A stretch of DNA of 64,000 bases from Pseudorhodoplanes sp. (GCA_032027085.1 JAVSMS010000001.1:1504332-1568331), one strand, 5' to 3'; shown: positions 7,570-18,705, counted from the first letter of the stretch. Notes: generated by a model not told the origin, from the sequence alone. Translations and numbers: made by a program.

Positions 7570-8673
7570 TCAGCCCCAAACCTCCTTCGCCACGTCGACG
7601 ATCATCCGCAGTTTTGCCCATTGTTCGTCCTCGGTGAGAATGTTGCCCTCCTCGGTCGAGGCGAAACCGCATTGCGGCGAAAGGCAGAGTTGCTCGAGCG
7701 GGACGAATTTCGCCGCCGCGTCGATGCGGCGCTTGATCTCGTCCTTGCTTTCCAGCGTCCCGGATTTTGAGGTGACGAGGCCAAGCACCACCGTCTTGCC
7801 CTTCGGGACAAAACGCAGCGGCTCGAAACCACCGGCGCGCTCGGTGTCATATTCCATGAAATAACCGTGCACCTTGGTTTCGTTGAAGAGAACCTCCGCC
7901 ACCGGCTCGTAACCGCCCGAGGCGACAAAAGTTGACTGAAAGTTGCCGCGGCACAGATGCATGGTGATGGTCATATCGTCGGGGATCAGCGACATCGCGG
8001 TGTTGAGCATGCCGGCATAGATATGGGGCAGCTTGTCCGGATCGTCGCCGCGCGCCGTCACCTGCGCGCGCAAGGCCGGGTCGCAGAGATAGGTGAAGTT
8101 CACTTCATCAAGCTGCAGATACCGGCAGCCGGCGTCGGCAAAGGCCTTCACGGCTTTCGCGTAGCCCTGGCCAAGGTCGCGATAGAAATCGCGCATGTCG
8201 GGGTAGATGTTCTCCGGCACCGCATCGCGACCATAGCGGAAATGCAGCGACGAGGGAGACGGAATTGTCATCTTCGCCGTGCGTTTGGTGTGCTCCTTCA
8301 CGAAGCGGAAGTGATCGAGCATCGGATGGCCGGAAAAGGTGCCGAGCCTGCCGATCACGCGCAGCATCATCGGACGCGGATTCTTGCCCTGGAACTGGAT
8401 TTTGCGCTCGCCGAGATAGGCTTCGACGCCGTCCATCTTACCGAGGAAATCGTAGTTCCAGAAAGCGCGGCGGAATTCACCGTCGGTGACCGACTGCAGG
8501 CCCACGTCCTCCTGCTTGCGGATGACCTTCTCAATCTCGCGGTCTTCGATATCCTTCAGTGCCTCCGCCGAAATCTCGCCTTTCTCGCGCTTCGCGCGCG
8601 CCTCCTTCAGAGCCTGCGGGCGCAACAGACTGCCAACATGGTCTGCACGAAATGGCGGCGTTGTACGCGTCAT
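7570..8673 (-). CDS. MetE-like zinc methyltransferase 1 (short, C-terminal-domain type)
   Basis: 367 residues, matching only the catalytic C-terminal barrel of cobalamin-independent methionine synthase (full MetE is about 750). Zinc ligands are all visible: His239 and Cys241 (MHLCRGN), Glu274 (FMEYD) and Cys335 (SPQCGF). The Glu-to-Cys distance of 61 equals that of E. coli MetE (665 to 726). Enzymes of this group move a methyl or alkyl group to a thiol; epoxyalkane:coenzyme M transferase is a relative. Thiol acceptor and methyl donor are not readable. It lies 44 bases after MetE-like 2 and 171 before receptor 1, and the nearby ligM makes 5-methyl-THF a possible donor. Confidence 0.85.
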   Translation of the reverse strand: MTRTTPPFRADHVGSLLRPQALKEARAKREKGEISAEALKDIEDREIEKVIRKQEDVGLQSVTDGEFRRAFWNYDFLGKMDGVEAYLGERKIQFQGKNPRPMMLRVIGRLGTFSGHPMLDHFRFVKEHTKRTAKMTIPSPSSLHFRYGRDAVPENIYPDMRDFYRDLGQGYAKAVKAFADAGCRYLQLDEVNFTYLCDPALRAQVTARGDDPDKLPHIYAGMLNTAMSLIPDDMTITMHLCRGNFQSTFVASGGYEPVAEVLFNETKVHGYFMEYDTERAGGFEPLRFVPKGKTVVLGLVTSKSGTLESKDEIKRRIDAAAKFVPLEQLCLSPQCGFASTEEGNILTEDEQWAKLRMIVDVAKEVWG

Positions 8674-8717
8674 CGTTTCTCACCCTTCTTGTTGGGCGAC
8701 GCGCCGTGGCCGGCGTT

Positions 8718-9740
8718 TCAGCCTTGCAATTCCTTGCGCACCATCTTTGCGCCTTCGACCATCGCCTTCATCTTTGCGAAAGCGATGTCGCGCGGCAGAT
8801 ACTTCATCCCGCAATCGGGTGCCACCACGATCCGCTCGGGCGGGACATGCGCAAATGCATTGCGGATACGCTGCGCCACAATCTCAGGCGTCTCGATGGC
8901 TTTGTCGGCGAGGTCGATGACGCCGAGAATGATGGTCTTGCTCGGCAAATGGCGCAGCACCGACAGATCGAGCTTCGGCTGCGCCGCCTCGATCGAGACC
9001 TGATCGACCTTGCTGCCCTCGAGTTCCGCCAGAAATGAATAGCCGGTGGGCTTGTCATGCACCACGGCGGCGTAGCCGAAGCACAGGTGAATGGCGATGG
9101 TGCCGGCGACGCTCTGCAGCGCGCGGTCCAGCGCCTTGAGACCATATTGCCGGGCCTTGTCGGGATGCTGCTGCATCCAGGGTTCGTCGATCTGCACAAT
9201 ATCGGCGCCGGCCGCGAACAGATCCTTGATCTCTTCATTGACGGCGGCGGCATAGTCCATCGCCACCGCTTCCTCGTCCTTGTAGAAATCGTCCTGCGCC
9301 TGTTTTCCCATCGTGAATGGGCCGGGAACAGTGGCTTTGATGGGACATTCGGTATTGGCGCGCAGAAGTTGCACGTCGCGCACCTCGACCGGATGCCGGC
9401 GGCGAATCTTGCCGGCGACGCGCGGCACCTGAATCGGCTTGCCGCTGCGGTTGAGAACGGTGCCGGGATTGTCGATGTCGATGCCGTCAAGCGCGGTGGC
9501 AAAGCGGTTGGAGTAGCTCTCCCGGCGCTGCTCGCCGTCGGAGATGATGTCGAGGCCGGCGCGCTCCTGATCGCGGATTGCAAGCAAGGTCGCGTCGTCG
9601 TGCGCCGCTTCCAGTCGCTTTTCATCGACCAGCCACAGATCGGTCATGCGAACGCGCGGCACCTGTTTCGAGAGCCGCTCACGGTCGATCAGCCAATCCG
9701 GCTGCGGATAGGAACCGACAAGAGAGGTGGGAAGCAGCAT
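8718..9740 (-). CDS. MetE-like zinc methyltransferase 2 (divergent paralogue)
   Basis: 340 residues and the most divergent of the three. It begins LLPTSLVGSYPQPDWL, typical of the MetE C-domain group, and keeps the zinc set: His and Cys in IHLCFGY, Glu in QVSIEAAQP, and Cys in VAPDCGMKYL. ISDGEQRRE and VQIDEPWMQQ are the barrel motifs that bind the thiol substrate and folate. It may catalyse a different transfer from its neighbours, which resemble each other more. Start ATG 9740 has GGAG about nine bases upstream. It sits between receptor 2 (106 bases upstream, with a strong hairpin in the gap) and MetE-like 1. Confidence 0.85.
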   Translation of the reverse strand: MLLPTSLVGSYPQPDWLIDRERLSKQVPRVRMTDLWLVDEKRLEAAHDDATLLAIRDQERAGLDIISDGEQRRESYSNRFATALDGIDIDNPGTVLNRSGKPIQVPRVAGKIRRRHPVEVRDVQLLRANTECPIKATVPGPFTMGKQAQDDFYKDEEAVAMDYAAAVNEEIKDLFAAGADIVQIDEPWMQQHPDKARQYGLKALDRALQSVAGTIAIHLCFGYAAVVHDKPTGYSFLAELEGSKVDQVSIEAAQPKLDLSVLRHLPSKTIILGVIDLADKAIETPEIVAQRIRNAFAHVPPERIVVAPDCGMKYLPRDIAFAKMKAMVEGAKMVRKELQG

Positions 9741-9792
9741 TCAGTTCACTCCACGGGGACGATGCCACGTGCACCGCAAGGCACTTCATGAC

Positions 9793-9824
9793 GACGGCGC
9801 CGCGCGGGTTCGCGCGGCGCCGTC
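9793..9824 (-). terminator. Stem-loop after LivK-type receptor 2
   Basis: A perfect 14-bp stem (GACGGCGCCGCGCG / CGCGCGGCGCCGTC) with a 4-base loop, starting 23 bases after the receptor stop at 9847. It is very stable and has no U tract on this strand; it may lower expression of the downstream MetE-like genes relative to the receptor. Confidence 0.65.
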
Positions 9825-9846
9825 TGTTGATCCGATCCGACGCTGA

Positions 9847-11124
9847 TCAGCGCGCCTTCTCGAAGGGATAGATCACATTGCCGGTCTTGAACCTGTCCGG
9901 GGTGAGCACGGTTTGCGTGTCCATGCCGCGGAACTGCTCAAGATCGCCGCTCTTGATGCCATGGTACTGGACCTGAAGCATGCCGGATTGGGCCCATTCT
10001 CCGTCCTTTCCAAACTTCATGCCGCCCATGATCGTGTTCACGGTGTTGTTGCGCAGGTATTCGGCGATCTTGTTGTCGTCGATGCTTTTCGTCGCCTCAA
10101 TCGCCTTGCCGAGCAGCTCGATATAAGCGTAACCCCAGGTGCCGAGATAATAGCCGAGCGGATCGACGCCTTCCGCCTTGGCGCGCGACTGGTATTCCTT
10201 CAGGAAAGCCTGCGCGTCGGGCGTCAGCATCTGCTTGGACGGCACCCAGGTCTCGTAGTTGATGAAGCCGTTCAGCAGCGGACCAAGCTGCTGCTTGAAG
10301 ACGGTGGCCTGCAGACCGACCATGGCGCCGCCGATCATCTTCGGCTTGAAACCGACCTCGTTGACCGCGCGCACCATGCCGACCGAGTCGAGCGGGTACG
10401 AGCAGATCGTCACGACTTCCGGATTGGCCGCCTGAATGGCGCGGATGATCGGCGTGAAGTCCGTCGTCGACGGCGGGTAGGTCCGGTCATACACGATCTT
10501 GAAACCATGCTTCTTGGCGTTCACACGCGCGCCTTCACAGGCGTTGCGGGAGAATTCCTGGTCAGCCGCAACCAGCGCCACCGTCGTCGGCTTTGGCTTC
10601 TGCGCCGCAGCCACATCGAAGAAACCTTCCGTAAATGACGGCTTGGTGTTCGGGCCCGACGGGATCATCGCGAAGAACTTCGGATATTTGAACTCCGTGT
10701 TCACCGCGAGACCAAACAGGATGATGAAGACTTTCCCCTTCTGCATAATGACGGGCATGGCCGGCGCCGCCATGGCGGTGGCGTAAGGTCCAAGCACCAG
10801 ATCGACCTTGTCGACATCGAGCAGCTTTGTGTAGATGCCCGGCACCGTCGAAGGCATGCTCTGATCATCGTAGAAAACGAGCTTCACCGGCCGGCCAAGC
10901 AGGCCGCCCTTCTTGTTGATCTGTTCCTCCCAGATTTTCATGCCGAGCAAGGCTTGCTTGCCATTGGCGGCAAGCGGACCGGTCAGCGCCATGCTGAAGC
11001 CGATCTTGATCGGCTCGCCGGACTGGGCCTGCGCCGCGGTGCCGGCAGAAAAAAGAAGCGACGCCGCTGCCATGGCAAATACCGCCAAAACAGCAAAGCG
11101 CCGCACAATGTTGCGGATACCCAT
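9847..11124 (-). CDS. LivK-type periplasmic substrate-binding protein 2
   Basis: 425 residues. Signal peptide at 1-34 (MGIRNIVRRFAVLAVFAMAA, cleavage after AQAQ), then a type I periplasmic-binding fold very like receptor 1: IKIGFSMALTGPLAANG, KLVFYDDQSMP, TYPPSTTDFTPIIRAI and GAMVGLQATVF are shared almost word for word. GGGAGGA six bases before ATG 11124 fixes the start. It follows MetE-like 3 by 92 bases, as receptor 1 follows MetE-like 1, so the MetE-receptor pair seems duplicated as a unit. No cognate permease genes are present. The ligand is unknown; an aromatic or methylated compound is my guess from context. Confidence 0.9.
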   Translation of the reverse strand: MGIRNIVRRFAVLAVFAMAAASLLFSAGTAAQAQSGEPIKIGFSMALTGPLAANGKQALLGMKIWEEQINKKGGLLGRPVKLVFYDDQSMPSTVPGIYTKLLDVDKVDLVLGPYATAMAAPAMPVIMQKGKVFIILFGLAVNTEFKYPKFFAMIPSGPNTKPSFTEGFFDVAAAQKPKPTTVALVAADQEFSRNACEGARVNAKKHGFKIVYDRTYPPSTTDFTPIIRAIQAANPEVVTICSYPLDSVGMVRAVNEVGFKPKMIGGAMVGLQATVFKQQLGPLLNGFINYETWVPSKQMLTPDAQAFLKEYQSRAKAEGVDPLGYYLGTWGYAYIELLGKAIEATKSIDDNKIAEYLRNNTVNTIMGGMKFGKDGEWAQSGMLQVQYHGIKSGDLEQFRGMDTQTVLTPDRFKTGNVIYPFEKAR

Positions 11125-11216
11125 CTAATCCTCCCTGAGTAGGCTTTTTATTGATAGGGGGAATTGTTCCCCATCCCCTTCCCCCTATCAAGCCCCAGCT
11201 CATGGGCGGAGGCGGG

Positions 11217-12329
11217 CTATTTGCCCCAGACCTCTTCCGAGAGCTCGACGATTTCCCGCATCTTCGCCCATTGCTGGTCTTCGGTGAGGATGTTGCCCTC
11301 TTCGGTCGAGGCAAAGCCGCATTGCGGCGACAGGCAGAACTGCTCGAGCGGGGCGAATTTCGACGCCTCGTCGATGCGTTTCTTGACGTCGTCCTTCTTT
11401 TCCAGCGTCCCACTCTTGGAGGTAATCAGCCCAAGAACGACCTGCTTTTCGCCTTTGGGCAGGAACCGGAGCGGCTCGAAACCCCCAGCGCGGTCGGTGT
11501 CATATTCCAGGAAATAGCCATCGTAGTTGCACTTGGCGAGCAGCGATTCCGCCACCGGCTCGTAACCGCCCGAGGAAATGAAGGTGGAGCGGAAATTGCC
11601 GCGGCAAACGTGGGTGGTGATCGCCATGTCGGCCGGCCGTGCGGCCAGCGCCATGTTGAGCATCTTGACGTATTTTTCCTGCAGGCCGGTCGTGTCGTCG
11701 CCACGTTCCTTGGCCTTTTCGATCTCGACCGGCGAGCACAGATAGGCCCAGACCGTATCGTCAAACTGCAGATAGCGGCAGCCGGCGTCATAAAATGCCT
11801 TCACAGCCTTGGCGTAGGCCTTGCCGGTATCGTCGAAGAACGAATCCAAATCGGGATAGATGTCCTTGCTGATCGATTTGCGGCCGCCGCGGAAATGCAG
11901 AACCGTGGGCGAGGGAATGGTCATCTTCGGCGTGACCTTGGTGTTCGCCTTCAGGAACTTGAAGTGCTCCAGGAACGGATGGTCGAGCGGGAAGTCGACC
12001 TTGCCCGTGACATGCAACGTTTGCGCCTTGGTTTCGACGCCTGCGAACTGGATGCCACGATCGCTCTCTACCAAATCGACGCCGGTGAGCAGGCCGAGGA
12101 AGTCAAAATGCCACCAGGAGCGGCGATACTCACCGTCGGTGGCGAGCTTCATGCCGACATCTTCCTGTTTCTTGATCAACTTCTTGATCTCTTCGTCCTC
12201 GACCGCCTTCAGTTGCGCGGCATCGATTTCGCCCTTCTCGCGCTTGGCACGCGCTTCCTTCAGCGGCGTCGAGCGCAGGAAACTGCCGACCTGATCGGCG
12301 CGATAAGGGGGCCTGGTTCTTTGCGTCAT
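11217..12329 (-). CDS. MetE-like zinc methyltransferase 3
   Basis: 370 residues, close paralogue of MetE-like 1 along its whole length (RPPYRADQVGSFLRSTPLKEARAKREKGEI against PFRADHVGSLLRPQALKEAR in the other). Zinc ligands are kept: THVCRGNF, LEYD and SPQCGF. GGAGG lies six bases before ATG 12329. It is the first structural gene after the GntR gene (47-base gap), and on the minus strand the order is regulator, MetE-like 3, receptor 2, MetE-like 2, MetE-like 1, receptor 1, which looks like one regulated block. The methyl donor and acceptor are unknown. It lacks the N-terminal half of true MetE, so a role as the cell's main methionine synthase is unlikely. Confidence 0.85.
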   Translation of the reverse strand: MTQRTRPPYRADQVGSFLRSTPLKEARAKREKGEIDAAQLKAVEDEEIKKLIKKQEDVGMKLATDGEYRRSWWHFDFLGLLTGVDLVESDRGIQFAGVETKAQTLHVTGKVDFPLDHPFLEHFKFLKANTKVTPKMTIPSPTVLHFRGGRKSISKDIYPDLDSFFDDTGKAYAKAVKAFYDAGCRYLQFDDTVWAYLCSPVEIEKAKERGDDTTGLQEKYVKMLNMALAARPADMAITTHVCRGNFRSTFISSGGYEPVAESLLAKCNYDGYFLEYDTDRAGGFEPLRFLPKGEKQVVLGLITSKSGTLEKKDDVKKRIDEASKFAPLEQFCLSPQCGFASTEEGNILTEDQQWAKMREIVELSEEVWGK

Positions 12330-12376
12330 CTCGTTCCTCCGTTGTTGTCGAGATCAGTTGAAGGGAAGCGGTCCGT

Positions 12377-13147
12377 TCAGTAACGGCCGGCGATTGCGGA
12401 TTTGCGGATCAGCACCGAGCCCGGCACCAGATCGCGCGTTCCCTGATTGCGTAAGGCAAGTTGCAGGTTGCGGTGGGCGAGGCGCGCATGCTCGCGCATC
12501 AGCGCCTCCGCGCGTGCGCCTTCGCGTTCCTCGATCGCGCGCACGACGCAGTGATGATGGTCCTGGGCGATGGTGAGGATTTGCCGCGCTTCCGGCAGCA
12601 TTGCCTGCACCATCACAAAGCCCGATGGTGAGGCGAAGGGCAGATTAAGCGCGCGATCAAGCTGGCGCGCCAGCACCGGGCTGTCGGCGGCATCAACGAG
12701 CAGCGCGTGAAACTGTCCGTTCAGGTCGACATATTGCGAGAAGTCGTCGACCGTGAGCGTCGGCCGTCCGACCAATTCGTCCAGGCGCTTTAGCCGGTCC
12801 TTCAATTCAACAAGGACGGATGAGCGCACACCGCGCTCGGCCGCGAGCCGCGCGGCGAGGCCTTCGAGTGTGCCGCGCACCTCGATGGCGTCATGGATGT
12901 CGTCTTCGGAAAACGCCTTCACCGTGAAACCGCCGGACGGAATCGCCTCAAGCAGGCCTTCTTCCTCCAGGCGCACCAAAGCCATGCGGATCGGCGTGCG
13001 TGAAATGCCCAGCCGCTCCACCATCGGCAATTCGGAGATGCGGTCGCCCGGCTTCAGGTCGCCGGACAGGATGAGGTCGCGCAGCGACAGTTGCGCCTTC
13101 ACCGTCTGCGAAAAGGACCGTTCGTGCTCGGCGGAAGACACCGACAT
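12377..13147 (-). CDS. GntR-family transcriptional regulator, FadR/FCD type
   Basis: 256 residues from ATG 13147. Winged helix at about 15-85: LRDLILSGDLKPGDRISELPMVERLGISRTPIRMALVRLEEEGLL is the classic GntR N-domain in pieces. The C-domain is FCD, an all-helical metal/ligand domain with VDLNGQFHALLVDAADSP and the His-rich end (DHHHCVVRAI, REHARLAHRNL). FCD regulators usually sense small carboxylic acids and release DNA on binding. It heads the MetE-receptor block and is divergent from ligM; two GTATAC palindromes in the shared 434-base spacer are the likely operators. It may control both directions. Confidence 0.9.
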   Translation of the reverse strand: MSVSSAEHERSFSQTVKAQLSLRDLILSGDLKPGDRISELPMVERLGISRTPIRMALVRLEEEGLLEAIPSGGFTVKAFSEDDIHDAIEVRGTLEGLAARLAAERGVRSSVLVELKDRLKRLDELVGRPTLTVDDFSQYVDLNGQFHALLVDAADSPVLARQLDRALNLPFASPSGFVMVQAMLPEARQILTIAQDHHHCVVRAIEEREGARAEALMREHARLAHRNLQLALRNQGTRDLVPGSVLIRKSAIAGRY

Positions 13148-13222
13148 CGCCTGTACCCGTCCTTGGATCGCCTCCCGACAGCCGCGTCTCTGACGGACGC
13201 GTTCAGTCTTCAGGAATTCAGC

Positions 13223-13232
13223 TTGTATACAG
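13223..13232. promoter_or_regulatory. Candidate GntR operator 1
   Basis: TTGTATACAG, a palindromic GTATAC core that fits the TNGTNNNAC pattern of FadR-subfamily operators. It lies 76 bases upstream of the GntR start codon in the GntR/ligM divergent spacer. Confidence 0.5.
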
Positions 13233-13317
13233 GGAAATGGCATCTGACGCAAAGTTCAAATCATTATGCTGCAATTTTGCGATTACGCGGCAAAGTTTCG
13301 TGGATTAAGCGAAAGTT

Positions 13318-13327
13318 CGGTATACAG
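13318..13327. promoter_or_regulatory. Candidate GntR operator 2
   Basis: CGGTATACAG repeats the eight bases GTATACAG of site 1 exactly, 95 bases away (about nine helical turns), in the same spacer. The rest of the 434-base spacer (13148-13581) holds no gene that I can support. Confidence 0.5.
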
Positions 13328-13509
13328 TCAGACGGCCCGATACCCTGGATCTGCCTGACCGGGACTTGTGGCCATATCCGAAAGGGCGGCAGCTCGCGCA
13401 GCCGGTCCGGATCCCCTCATCACTTTCCGCCCACGCACCACGTCATGCGCCGATCAGCCGCGCTGCGATGGGCAACATCCCCGACACACGCCGACAATCC
13501 GCATGTTGA

Positions 13510-14985
<1,476 letters not shown>

Positions 14986-14995
14986 GCGCTGCCCG

Positions 14996-15064
14996 TAGGG
15001 CGGATTAGCGAAGCGTAATCCGCCGCGACGGCAAGGCGGGTTACGCCTTCGGCCAAACCCGCCC
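14996..15064. repeat. Rhizobial-type palindromic repeat pair
   Basis: Two linked hairpins: GGCGGATTA / TAATCCGCC (14999-15024) and GGCGGGTT / AACCCGCC (15035-15063), preceded by TA. This 'gcggattagcgaagcgtaatccgcc' type is common between genes in Rhizobiales. It lies in the 165-base convergent gap between ligM and pcaG. Confidence 0.7.
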
Positions 15065-15122
15065 TATAAATAAGAAGCTTCCGCGAAAGCGGGGACCTGC
15101 ATTCCAGAGCGGTGGTTGTGGG

Positions 15123-15140
15123 TCCCCGCGTTCGCGGGGA
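15123..15140. terminator. Hairpin at the ligM/pcaG convergence
   Basis: TCCCCGCG and CGCGGGGA form a perfect 8-bp stem with a TT loop, 10 bases beyond the pcaG stop. It belongs to the 'tccccgcg' repeat type, also seen as GTCCCC/GGGGAC at 16522-16541. It may terminate transcripts from both sides. Confidence 0.5.
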
Positions 15141-15150
15141 CGACCATTGC

Positions 15151-15753
15151 TCACACATCAAAAAACACCGTCTCCCTGTCGCCCTGCATGTGGACGTCCC
15201 AGCGCCAGACGTTGCCCTGTTTTTTTGCCATCAGGGTGTCGCGCCGCTCGGCCGGCACCAGCGCGAGGATCGGGTCGGTGGCATTGGCGGCCTCGCTGTC
15301 AAAATACATCCGCGTATAGACCTGCCGCAGCATGCCGCGGCCGAAGATGCAGACCACGATATGCGGCGCCTGCATCTTGCCGCCCGGTCCCGCAACCTGC
15401 CCGGGCTTGACCGTGTCGAAGGAGAACACGCCGTTATTGTCGCAGGCGGAGCGGCCATGCCCCTTGAATGCGGCATTCGAGCGCTCGCGGCTGCCGGGCG
15501 CGTTGGCATATCGGCCCTGCCCGTCGGCCTGCCAGATTTCCAGCATGGCGTCGTTGATCGGCTTGCCGTCGCCGTCATAGATCGCGCCTTCGATGTGGAT
15601 GCGGTCGCCGACGACATCGGGCGTGATCAGATTGTCGCCGACGGTTTCCTTCCAGCTGTACTGGCCGTTGGGATCCCACTTGGCGCGGCCTTTCGGCGTC
15701 AGGCCATAGGCGTAGAACGGGCCGACGGTTTGTGACGGTGTGAGCTCAGACAT
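15151..15753 (-). CDS. pcaG: Protocatechuate 3,4-dioxygenase, alpha subunit
   Basis: 200 residues. It opens LTPSQTVGPFYAYGLTPKG, the alpha-subunit signature, and continues with the intradiol beta-sandwich (MLEIWQADGQGRYANAP, FDTVKPGQV, APHIVVCIFGRGML, TRMYFDSEAAN). The alpha subunit lacks the four iron ligands, as usual. With PcaH it forms the (alpha-beta)n enzyme that opens protocatechuate to 3-carboxy-cis,cis-muconate. Its ATG (15753) shares one base with the pcaH stop codon (TGATG), so the two are translated coupled. The frame extends upstream of that ATG inside pcaH but carries no homology. Confidence 0.95.
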   Translation of the reverse strand: MSELTPSQTVGPFYAYGLTPKGRAKWDPNGQYSWKETVGDNLITPDVVGDRIHIEGAIYDGDGKPINDAMLEIWQADGQGRYANAPGSRERSNAAFKGHGRSACDNNGVFSFDTVKPGQVAGPGGKMQAPHIVVCIFGRGMLRQVYTRMYFDSEAANATDPILALVPAERRDTLMAKKQGNVWRWDVHMQGDRETVFFDV

Positions 15754-16454
15754 CAGTCCATATCCTCGGGAGTCTTGTCGCGGCCGCGCAGCACAATGTC
15801 GAAGCGGAAGCAGAGCGCCCAATCCGGAATCGTGTTTTCAAGATCGAAGGTCGAGATCATCCGCTGCCGATCGCGTTCGTCGGTCACCGAATTGAAGATC
15901 GGATCGAACGGAAAGAGGTAGTCGCCCGGGAAATACATCTGGGTGACCAGGCGCGACAGGAACGAATGTCCGAACACCGAGAAGTGGATGTGGTTCGGCC
16001 GCCAGGCGTTGTGATGGTTGCCCCACGGATACGCGCCCGGCTTCACGGTGATGAATTTGTAATAGCCGGCCTTGTCGGTGACGGTGCGGCCGGCGCCGGT
16101 GAAATTCGGATCGAGCGGCGCCGGGTGCTGGTCGACGAGATGCACATAGCGGCCGCAGGCATTGGCCTGCCAGATTTCGACCAGCGCATCGGGCACCGGC
16201 CGCTTGTCTTCGTCCAGCACATGCCCGTGCACGATGATGCGTTCACCGAGCGGCTCGCCCCTGCCCTGCTTGGTGAGGTCGTTGTCGTTTTCCTGAATCG
16301 CGTCGTGACCGTAGATCGGCCCGGTCATTTCCGACAGCGTGTGCGGCATCAGGATCAGCGGCTTGGTCGGTGAGCGCTTCGCCGTGCTCTTGTAGGCCGG
16401 CGTCAGATGCTTGGGATAAGCGCTGAGGCCCTCCCGCGGATAAACTAGCGACAT
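15753..16454 (-). CDS. pcaH: Protocatechuate 3,4-dioxygenase, beta subunit
   Basis: 233 residues. The four ferric-iron ligands of the beta subunit are visible: Tyr103 (GRYVH), Tyr142 (GAYPWGNH), His155 and His157 (PNHIHFSVFG). Their spacing (39, 13, 2) equals that of the Pseudomonas putida enzyme (Tyr408, Tyr447, His460, His462). LVEIWQANACGRY and GNHHNAWRPNHIH are the family signatures. It cleaves protocatechuate between the hydroxyls with O2. GAGGGA lies about nine bases before ATG 16454. Transcribed after pcaF with a 109-base gap that carries two palindromes (16484-16503 and 16522-16541), and coupled to pcaG. Confidence 0.96.
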   Translation of the reverse strand: MSLVYPREGLSAYPKHLTPAYKSTAKRSPTKPLILMPHTLSEMTGPIYGHDAIQENDNDLTKQGRGEPLGERIIVHGHVLDEDKRPVPDALVEIWQANACGRYVHLVDQHPAPLDPNFTGAGRTVTDKAGYYKFITVKPGAYPWGNHHNAWRPNHIHFSVFGHSFLSRLVTQMYFPGDYLFPFDPIFNSVTDERDRQRMISTFDLENTIPDWALCFRFDIVLRGRDKTPEDMD

Positions 16455-16483
16455 CGTTTTGGTCCCTCGTCTCTTCTCCGTTC

Positions 16484-16541
16484 ATTCCCACGCAAGCGGG
16501 AATCCAGTTTCTTCTTACTGGGTCCCCGCTTTTGTGGGGAC
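16484..16541. repeat. Two palindromes between pcaF and pcaH
   Basis: ATTCCC / GGGAAT at 16484-16503 and GTCCCC / GGGGAC at 16522-16541. They resemble the elements around 15080-15140 and would form hairpins in the pcaF-pcaH transcript. Confidence 0.6.
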
Positions 16542-16563
16542 GATCGGACATTCATCCAATTCC

Positions 16564-17766
<1,203 letters not shown>

Positions 17767-17794
17767 TGTTACTTCCTTTGTTGACCCGATCCGG

Positions 17795-17835
17795 CATCCC
17801 GAGGTGCGGTCAAAGCGAGCCTCGAAGGGTGGCGG
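17795..17835. repeat. CATCC...GCCTCGAAGG repeat, single copy
   Basis: Starts CATCCCGAGGTGCGG and ends GCCTCGAAGGGTGGCGG. A sister of the copies at 39916-40018 and of the fragment at 685-701 (GCCTCGAAGGATGACGG), an intergenic repeat type common in Rhizobiales. Confidence 0.55.
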
Positions 17836-17924
17836 GCTCTATTCGGGGCCGTCGCCTTTACAGGCTTGCGCTCGTGCAATCACTTCAGGGGACGGATATA
17901 GGCCTGTCCGTTCATAAAATATAC

Positions 17925-18701
17925 TCACGCCGCCTCTCCGTGCGCCCGCGCGGTCCGCTCATTCAGCTCGCGCAGAACCTTAAGCTCTTGCTCCGTCGGG
18001 GCCGGGGCTTCCGCGACCTTGTCGGCGAATTTCACCGTCCAGCCGGTATTCTCCTGGATCTGCTCGCGCGTGACGCCGGGATGAATCGAGGTGACAGTCA
18101 TCTCCTTGGTCTTGGGGTCCGGCTCCATGATGCAGAGATCGGTGATCAGCTTGGTCGGACCCTTGGTCTTCACACCCAGACGCTCGCGGTGATCGCCACC
18201 CTCGCCATGACCGAGCGATGTCATGAAATCGAGCTTCTCGACAAAGCCGCGCCTGGACTGCGACATGATAATGAAAATCTCGCCGCAGGAGGTCGCGATC
18301 TCCGGCGCGCCGCCGCCACCGGGCAGCCGCACCTTCGGCTTGTCATAGGGACCGACCACCGTCGTGTTCAGATTGGCGTATTTGTCGATCTGCGCGCCGC
18401 CAAGAAAGCCGACGGTGATGCGGCCGCCCTGCAGCCAGTAGCGGAACATTTCCGGCACCGACACCGTGGTCAGCGCGGTGTCGCACAATTCGCCATCGCC
18501 GATTGACAGCGGCAGCACGCTCGGCTTGGTGGCGAGCGTGCCCGACTCATAGATGAGCGTGATGTCCGGCGCGTGCGTCAGGCGCGCGAGGTTTGAAGCC
18601 GCCGACGGCGCGCCGATGCCGACAAAGGTGACATCGCTGTTCTTGAGCGCGCGGGCGGCCGCGACCGTCATCATCTCGGCAGGCTTGTAAGTCGTTGTCA
18701 T
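17925..18701 (-). CDS. pcaJ: 3-oxoadipate CoA-transferase, beta subunit (CatJ/PcaJ, glutaconate-CoA-transferase-like)
   Basis: 258 residues, of the size of CatJ in Pseudomonas knackmussii rather than of the shorter P. putida PcaJ. Glu52 in LIYESGTLATKP corresponds to the glutamate that forms the enzyme-CoA thioester in glutaconate CoA-transferase. FVGIGAPSAASNLARLTHAP at the start and RLPGGGGAPEIATSCGEIFI in the middle are class I CoA-transferase features. With the alpha subunit it moves CoA from succinyl-CoA to 3-oxoadipate. It starts at ATG 18701, four bases after the pcaI stop. Substrate assignment rests on the pca neighbours; the same family also serves glutaconate-like acids. Confidence 0.85.
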   Translation of the reverse strand: MTTTYKPAEMMTVAAARALKNSDVTFVGIGAPSAASNLARLTHAPDITLIYESGTLATKPSVLPLSIGDGELCDTALTTVSVPEMFRYWLQGGRITVGFLGGAQIDKYANLNTTVVGPYDKPKVRLPGGGGAPEIATSCGEIFIIMSQSRRGFVEKLDFMTSLGHGEGGDHRERLGVKTKGPTKLITDLCIMEPDPKTKEMTVTSIHPGVTREQIQENTGWTVKFADKVAEAPAPTEQELKVLRELNERTARAHGEAA

Positions 18702-18705
18702 CGCG

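Noticed and set aside
6124-11124. A complete LivKHMGF importer
   Set aside because: Only receptors are present; no permease or ATPase genes of that family occur in the window.
7570-12329. Naming any of the three MetE-like genes metE
   Set aside because: All lack the N-terminal half of MetE and come as divergent paralogues; donor and acceptor are not established.
7399-12376. SAM or cobalamin riboswitch ahead of the MetE-like genes
   Set aside because: Leaders are 44-106 bases and show only simple hairpins; no conserved riboswitch core is visible.
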